NCBI GenBank assembly: GCA_947650365.1
Contig: OX393555.1
Span: forward strand, 79,985,995-80,049,994
Length of the DNA stretch: 64,000 bases
Reading direction: 5' to 3'
Source: Chamaelirium japonicum
Taxonomy: Eukaryota; Streptophyta; Magnoliopsida; Liliales; Melanthiaceae
Shown here: positions 58,570 to 64,000 of the stretch, piece by piece
Layout of the letters: each line of letters starts with the position of its first letter
How positions within the stretch are numbered: position 1 is the first letter of the stretch
Notes under the pieces: model-generated
Database searches by the model: none
What the model was told of the DNA's origin: nothing
What the model saw: the letters and a program-made list of their open reading frames with translations, nothing else
Translations under genes and position numbers: made by a program

Positions 58570-61336
58570 CTCTCTTCTGTGTAGTTTTAGAATTTAGATT
58601 CCTTCTTACTTCACACCTATGCCCATGGCTAATGGACTGGAGCAGGACTTCTTCTCTATTCTCTCTTTATTTATCTCTCTGTTCTCTTCTCTCTTCTTTT
58701 TTCTCTTCTGTCTTAGTTTCTCCCTCAATTAAATAATTATATTATTAAATTAAATTATTTAGGTAGAAAAGAGAACAAAACGGAGAGATAAACAAAGAAA
58801 GAAGGGCAAAAGTAGTCTTGCTCCAATCCATTGGCCAAGGGTATAGGTGTGAAGTAAGAAGGAATCTAAATTCCAAAACTTCATAGAAGAGAGAGAAGAA
58901 GAGAGAAGAGAACGGAGAATAGAGAAGAGAGAAGAATTGAGAAGAGAACGTAAAGATTAACGAAAAGAGAAGAGAGAAGAAGTATTACTCCAGTCCATTG
59001 GCCACAGGTATTGGTGTGAAGTAAAAAGGAATCTTAATTCCAAAACCCCACAGAAGAGAGACAAGATAAGGACAGACTTCTATTTAATTATTAAAACTAG
59101 AGAGATTTATATTAATTTATTAGGTCCTTTTCTCTTTTCTTACAACACGTTATCAGCACGAACATATTGAGCCCAACCGATTAGTCACAAGAAAATAGAG
59201 AAAGAAACAAAGATAAAAGAAAGCGAAAAACATAGAAGAAAATGAAGAGATAAACGAAGAGAAAAGAGAAAAGAAGTCATGCTCCAATCCATTGGTCATG
59301 AGTATAAGTGTGAAGTAAGAAAGAATCTAAATTCTAAAACTCCACTTCGTAATATTTATACGACCCCTTTAGGGTAGGGCACGTGTGATGGCTCTTTCTC
59401 CTATCTCATAACACGTTATCAGCACGAATATATCGAGCCCAGTCGACCAGTTATAAGAAAAAAGAGTGAGAAACGAAGATAGAAGAGAGAGAAGAAGAGA
59501 GAAGTGAACGGAGAGATTAACGAAAAGAGAAGAGAGACGAAGTCTTGCTCCAATCCATTGGCCACAGGTATAGGTGTAAAGTAAGAAGGAATCTAAATTC
59601 AAAAACTCAACAGAAGAAAGAAAAGAATAGGGAAGAGAATGGAGAGATAAATAAAGAGAGAAGAAAGAAGAAGTCCTACTCTACTCCAAAACTTCACTTA
59701 TATCTTCGTTTCTTTCTCCGTTTTCTTACGTCTGGTCAGCTGGGCTTGACATGTTCGTACTGATAACATGTTGTGAGATGGAAGAAAGAGAGAGCTGTCA
59801 AATATGCACCACCCTGAAGGGGTCGTATATTATTTATTATTTATAGAGTAAGCTTACTTAGGGTCTAAGCAGTCTATGGGAAACCCTAATCCATGGGAAA
59901 AGAGAGAAGAGAATGGAGTGATTTAATTATATTATTGAGAAGTGAAGTTTTGGAATTTAGATTACTTCTTACTTCATACCTACACCCGTGGCCAATGGAT
60001 TATAGTAGGACTTCTTCTCTCTTTTCTCTTCGTTTATCTCTCTGTTCTTTTCTATCTTGTTCTCTCTTTTCTGTTTTTTCTCTATCTCCGTTTTCTTATA
60101 ACTGATCGGCTAGGCTTGACATATTCATACTGATAACATGTTGTGAGATAGAAGAAAGAGAGAGCCGTCAAATGTGCACCACCCTAAAGGGGTCGTATAA
60201 ATATTGAGAAGTTAAGTTTTTAAATTTAGATTCCATTTTACTTCACACCTATACTCATGGCTAATGGACTAGAGCAGGACTTCTTCTCTCTTCGTTTATC
60301 TCTTTATTCTCTTCTTTCTTCTTTTCTTTATTTTGTCTTTGTTTCTCTCTCCGTTCTCTCTTCTCTCACCTTTTCTCTCTTCTGTGTTCATTTCTCTCTC
60401 TGTTTTTACTTGACTGGTAGGTTGGACTCAATATGTTCATTCTGATAACGTATTATGAGGTGGAAGAAAGAGAGAGCCATCAAACGTGCCCCACCCTAAA
60501 GGGGTCATATAAATATTGAGAAGTATAGTTTTAGAATTTAGATTCTTTCTTACTTCATATGTATACCCATGGCCAATGGACTGGAGAAGGATTTCTTCTC
60601 TTTTTATATTGATAATGTTACTATAATTTTTTTAATTAAATTAATTATTTAATTAAAATGAAGAAAGTTTTGGAATTTACTATGATAATCATAATAACTT
60701 TGAGATGAGCTATTGAGAAGTAGAGTTTTGGAATTTAGATTCCTTCTTACTTCACAGTTATACCCATGGCGAATGGACTGGAGCAGGACTTCGTTTCTCT
60801 TTTCTCTATGTTTATCTCTATATTCTCTTCTCTTTTCTTCTCTCTTTTCTGTCTTCGTTTCTCTCTTCGTTTTCTTACGACTGGTCAGCTGGGCTCGATA
60901 TGTTCATACTGATAATGAATTGTGAGATGGGAGAAAGAGAGAGCCATTAAACATACCCCACTATAAAGGGATCGTATTTATTTATAGGGTAAGCTTACTT
61001 AGGGCCTAAGCAATCCATGGGAAACCCTAATCCATAGGAGAATAGGGAAGAGAACAGAGATATTTAATTATATTATTGAGAAGTAGAGTTTTGGAATTTA
61101 GATTCCATCTTACTTCACTCCTATACCCGTGGTGATTGGACTGGAGTAAGACTTCTTCTCTTTTCTCTCTTCATTATTCTTTCCGTTCTCTTTTCTCTTC
61201 TTCTCTCTTCTCACAACACGTTATCAGCACGAACATATCGAGCCTACCCGACCAGTCACAAGAAAATGGTGTAAGAAACGAAGACAAAAGAGAGAGAAGA
61301 AGCGAGAAGAGAACGGAGAGATAAATAAAGAGAGAA

Positions 61337-61525
61337 GAAGAGAAATAAAATATTTTTTGTGCTTATAAATTTATATAAATTATTTAATAAATATATAATG
61401 TTTTATAATTAAATATTTAAATAATAATATTGAAATGATACTATTTAAATATTTAAAGAAATGATACACTTTATAATATTTAAAGAAATATTAATTAAAA
61501 TAAATAAAATAAATAAGTAATCTCC
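61337..61525. repeat. A/T module linking leader and L end, C2 copy
   Basis: AATAAAATATTTTTTGTGC to AATAAATAAGTAATCTCCC, followed by ATATCACAACACG. It matches 55935-56120 with small indels, including a tandem AATAAATA addition. Confidence 0.8.
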
Positions 61526-62239
61526 CATATCACAACACGTTATCAGTACAAACATGTCGAGCCTAATAGACCAGTCATAAAAAAAAGGAGAGAGAAATAA
61601 AGACAGAAGAGAGAGAAGAAGAGAGAAGGAGAGAGAAGAGAACGGAGAAATAAATGAAGAGATTAGAGAGAAGTAGTCTTGCTCCAGTCTATTCACCACG
61701 GGTATAGTTGTTAAGTAAGAAGGAATCAAAATTCTAAAATGTCACTTCTCAATAATATAATTAAATCTCTCCATTCTCTTCTTTCTTCTACCATGGATTA
61801 GGGTTTCCTATTGAATGCTTAGGCCCTAAGTAAGCTTACCTTATAAATAATATACGACCCCTTTAGGGTGGGGCATGTTTGATGGCTCTTTCTTTCTCCT
61901 ATCTTATAATATATTATCAGCATGAACATTTCGAGCCTAACCGACCAGTTACAAGAAAATAGAGAGGGAAACGAAGACAGAAATGAGAGAAGAGAACGAT
62001 GAGATAAACGTAGAGAGAAGAGAGAACAAGTTCTACTCCAGTCCATTGGCCATATGTATAGGTGTGAAGTAAAAAGGAATCTAAATTCCAAAAATCATAG
62101 AAGAGAGATAAGAAGAGAGAAGAGAACAGAGAGATAAATGAAGAGAGAAGAAGTCTTGTTCAAATCCATCAGCCACGGGTAAAGGTGTGAAGTAAGAAAG
62201 AATCTAAATTTCAAAACTCCACTTCTAAATAGTAATATG

Positions 62240-63010
62240 TCAACATTATTATGATTATCATTGTAATATTACTAAAATTTTTTTATTTAAATTAATAATT
62301 TATTTAATTATTAATTAATTTAATAATTTAAATAATTTAATAATTAAATTTTTAATAAAATAATTAATTTCTTTACTTATTTAATTATATAGTTATTTGA
62401 TTAAATTTATTTATTTAATATTATTATTAAATATTATTATTATTATTTAATTATATACTTATTTATTTTATTTATTTTAATTGGTATTTCTTAAAATATT
62501 ATTTTATTATTAAATAATTAAAAATTAGCCTATTATTTAAATATTTAAAAACTTATTTAGTGAATAAATATATTAAATAGATTATTTACAAAAACAAATA
62601 AATAATTTAATTATTAAATAATTTTATAGTTAAATAAATAATAATAAAATAAATTATTATATATTTAAATAATTAAATTAATAAATAATTGTTTTATTAA
62701 ATTATAAAATTTTAATTAAAATTAATAAAAAAATTAATTATTTAATTAAATAATAAAATAAAAAATAATTTAATAATTATTTACTTATAATTTAAATAAT
62801 TAGTTAATTATTTGAATATATAAATAATAAAATATTTTTTAAATAACTTAATATTTTTTTAAATAATCAAATAAATATTTATTTATTTCATTATTTAAAT
62901 AAAAATAAATTATTTATATAATTTAGTAATTTATTTATAGGGATAAATAAATATTTTTTTAATTATATAATTATTTAATAATTTAATTTATTAAACTAAA
63001 TAAATTAATT
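62240..63010. repeat. A/T spacer in C2
   Basis: A W box with GATTATCATTGTAATATTAC (62240-62275) and 735 bp of A/T before U (63012). It corresponds to 56850-57620. No gene is seen. Confidence 0.8.
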
Positions 63011-63108
63011 AAATAATAAGAACTGAAGAAGGAAGATAAGGTACACCCGAATTTTTTACTTTAAAAATAATTTATATTTTTTAAAAAAAAAATTTAAAAC
63101 ATTACAAC

Positions 63109-63334
63109 TATTATAAGATCGTTCGATGGGATAGCTATCCACCATCGGTCCTCTCCCATGGATTAGGATTTCGTATAGATTGCTTAGGCCCTAAATAAGC
63201 TTACCCTATAAATAATATACGACCCCTTTCCCATAGATTACTTAGGCCCTAAGTAAGCTTACCCTATAAATAATATACGACCCATTAAGGATAGGGCATG
63301 CTTGACGGCTCTCTCTTTTTCCCATCTCACAACA
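63109..63334 (+). mobile_element. LTR-like block L with 58-bp internal duplication, 226 bp
   Basis: TATTATAAG to CTCACAACA, then CGTTATCAGCACAAA. It carries two TATAAATAATATACG boxes about 58 bp apart and the join CCCCTTTCCCATAGATT, as in C1. Confidence 0.85.
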
Positions 63335-63545
63335 CGTTATCAGCACAAATATATCGAGCCCAGCTGACCAGTCACAAGAAAATAAAGAGTGAAATAAAGA
63401 CAAAAAAGAGAAAAGAAGAGAGAAGAAAACAGTGAGATGAACGAAGAGAGAAGAAAGAAGAGAGAAGAAGTCCTGCTCCAGTCCATTGGCCACGGGTATA
63501 GGTGTAAACTAAGAAGGAATCTAAATTTCAAAACTCCACTTCTCA

Positions 63546-64000
63546 TAAAAAGTGGAGTTTTGGATTTTAGATTCCTTTTTACTTCACACCTATACCCGTG
63601 GCCAATGCACTGAAGCAGGTCTTTTTCTTTCTTCTCTCTTTATTTATCTCTCTGTTCTCTATTTTTTTTTGTGACTGGTTGGTTGGGATCGACATATTTA
63701 TACTGATAACGTGTTGTAAGAAGAGAGAAGAGAACGGAGAGATAAACGAAGAGAAGTCCCGTTCATATCTATTTACCACGGGTCTAGGTATAAAGTAAGA
63801 AGGAACCTAAATTCCAAAACTCTATTTCTCAATAATACAATTAAATCTTTTCATTCTCTTCTTGATCTCTTATATAGATTAGGGTTTCCTATAGATTGCT
63901 TAGGCCCTAAGTAAACTAACCTTATAAATAATATACGACCCCCTTGGGGTGGGGAACGTTTGACGGCTCTCTCTTTCTCCTATCGCACAACACATTATTG
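63546..64000. repeat. RL copies at the window end
   Basis: Antisense M+G+P (63548-63715) flips at TGTTGTAAGAAGAGAG to a short sense G+M (63715-63830). Bridge and a sense L follow (63858-63995), cut by the end of the window just as P starts (CACATTATTG). Confidence 0.8.

Larger units (their letters stand above)
58570..63545. repeat. Large segmental duplication, copy C2
   Basis: It follows C1 in order: AATTATTTAGGTAGAAAAG (58757); GACAGACTTCTATTTAATTATT (59078); sense P-G-M; partial L; antisense G-P-L; the TTAATTATTTAATTAAAAT piece (60640); antisense M-G-P-L (60710-61030); M+G flipping to sense P+G (61210); the A/T module (61337-61525); sense units; W; A/T; U and a 226-bp L. The offset rises from about 4.91 to 5.39 kb because C2 has roughly 480 bp more RL sequence near 59.7-60.5 kb. 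Confidence 0.85.

Overview
The window looks like nuclear heterochromatin from a flowering plant. It is very AT-rich and I found no intact host gene, rRNA, tRNA or CRISPR array. The plant call rests on two degraded LTR retrotransposons with plant-type Ty3/gypsy and Ty1/copia features. The species cannot be read from the sequence. Almost everything else is one dispersed repeat family plus the simple A/T spacer that travels with it.

I call the family RL (working name). In its sense orientation the modules are: U, about 90 bp ending in TTTAAAACATTACAAC; L, a 167-168 bp LTR-like block running from TGTTATGAG to CTCACAACA with inverted termini (TGTTRTGAG / CTCAYAACA) and a TATA box (CTATAAATAATA); P, the box CGTTATCAGCACGA directly after L, where a primer-binding site would sit; G, a 100-180 bp purine leader of GAGA/GAAG/AACG units; M, about 70 bp around CCATTGGCCACGGGTATAGG and GGAATCTAAATTCC; W, about 45 bp with two adjacent palindromes; A, hundreds to thousands of bp of TAAATAATT-like A/T sequence. 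Strand '+' below means RL sense on the given strand. The best reading is a decayed, non-autonomous short-LTR (TRIM-like or copia-derived) element that has been multiplied and rearranged in place.

Layout: 1-12.2 kb, mixed + and - RL copies with A/T spacers. 12.2-14.77 kb, the 5' part of a Ty3/gypsy-like element (1.0 kb LTR with a GC-rich 43-bp tandem repeat, primer-binding site, broken gag). 14.8-17.7 kb, RL mosaic. 17.69-19.88 and 21.09-22.97 kb, a direct segmental duplication. 22.97-24.30 kb, the 3' end of a Ty1/copia element on the minus strand (LTR, polypurine tract, broken RNase H region), inserted into the second duplicate. 24.3-36.3 kb, dense RL mosaic. 36.3-52 kb, a long array of minus-strand RL units, each carrying up to 2.3 kb of A/T sequence, which behaves like a higher-order repeat. 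53.7-58.2 and 58.6-63.5 kb, a second direct segmental duplication of about 5 kb. 63.5-64 kb, more RL.

The most interesting signal is how the RL copies are joined. Head-to-head and tail-to-tail switches recur at the same few places, where TCTC runs inside L meet the antisense of the purine leader. This suggests repeated microhomology-driven template switching or recombination between complementary purine and pyrimidine tracts. Shared rare changes (a 58-bp L duplication, a 77-bp L duplication, a 60-bp foreign insert, a 29-nt palindrome) allow duplicated blocks to be matched. Boundaries are read by eye and are usually good to within about 10-30 bp; no alignment or database search was run.
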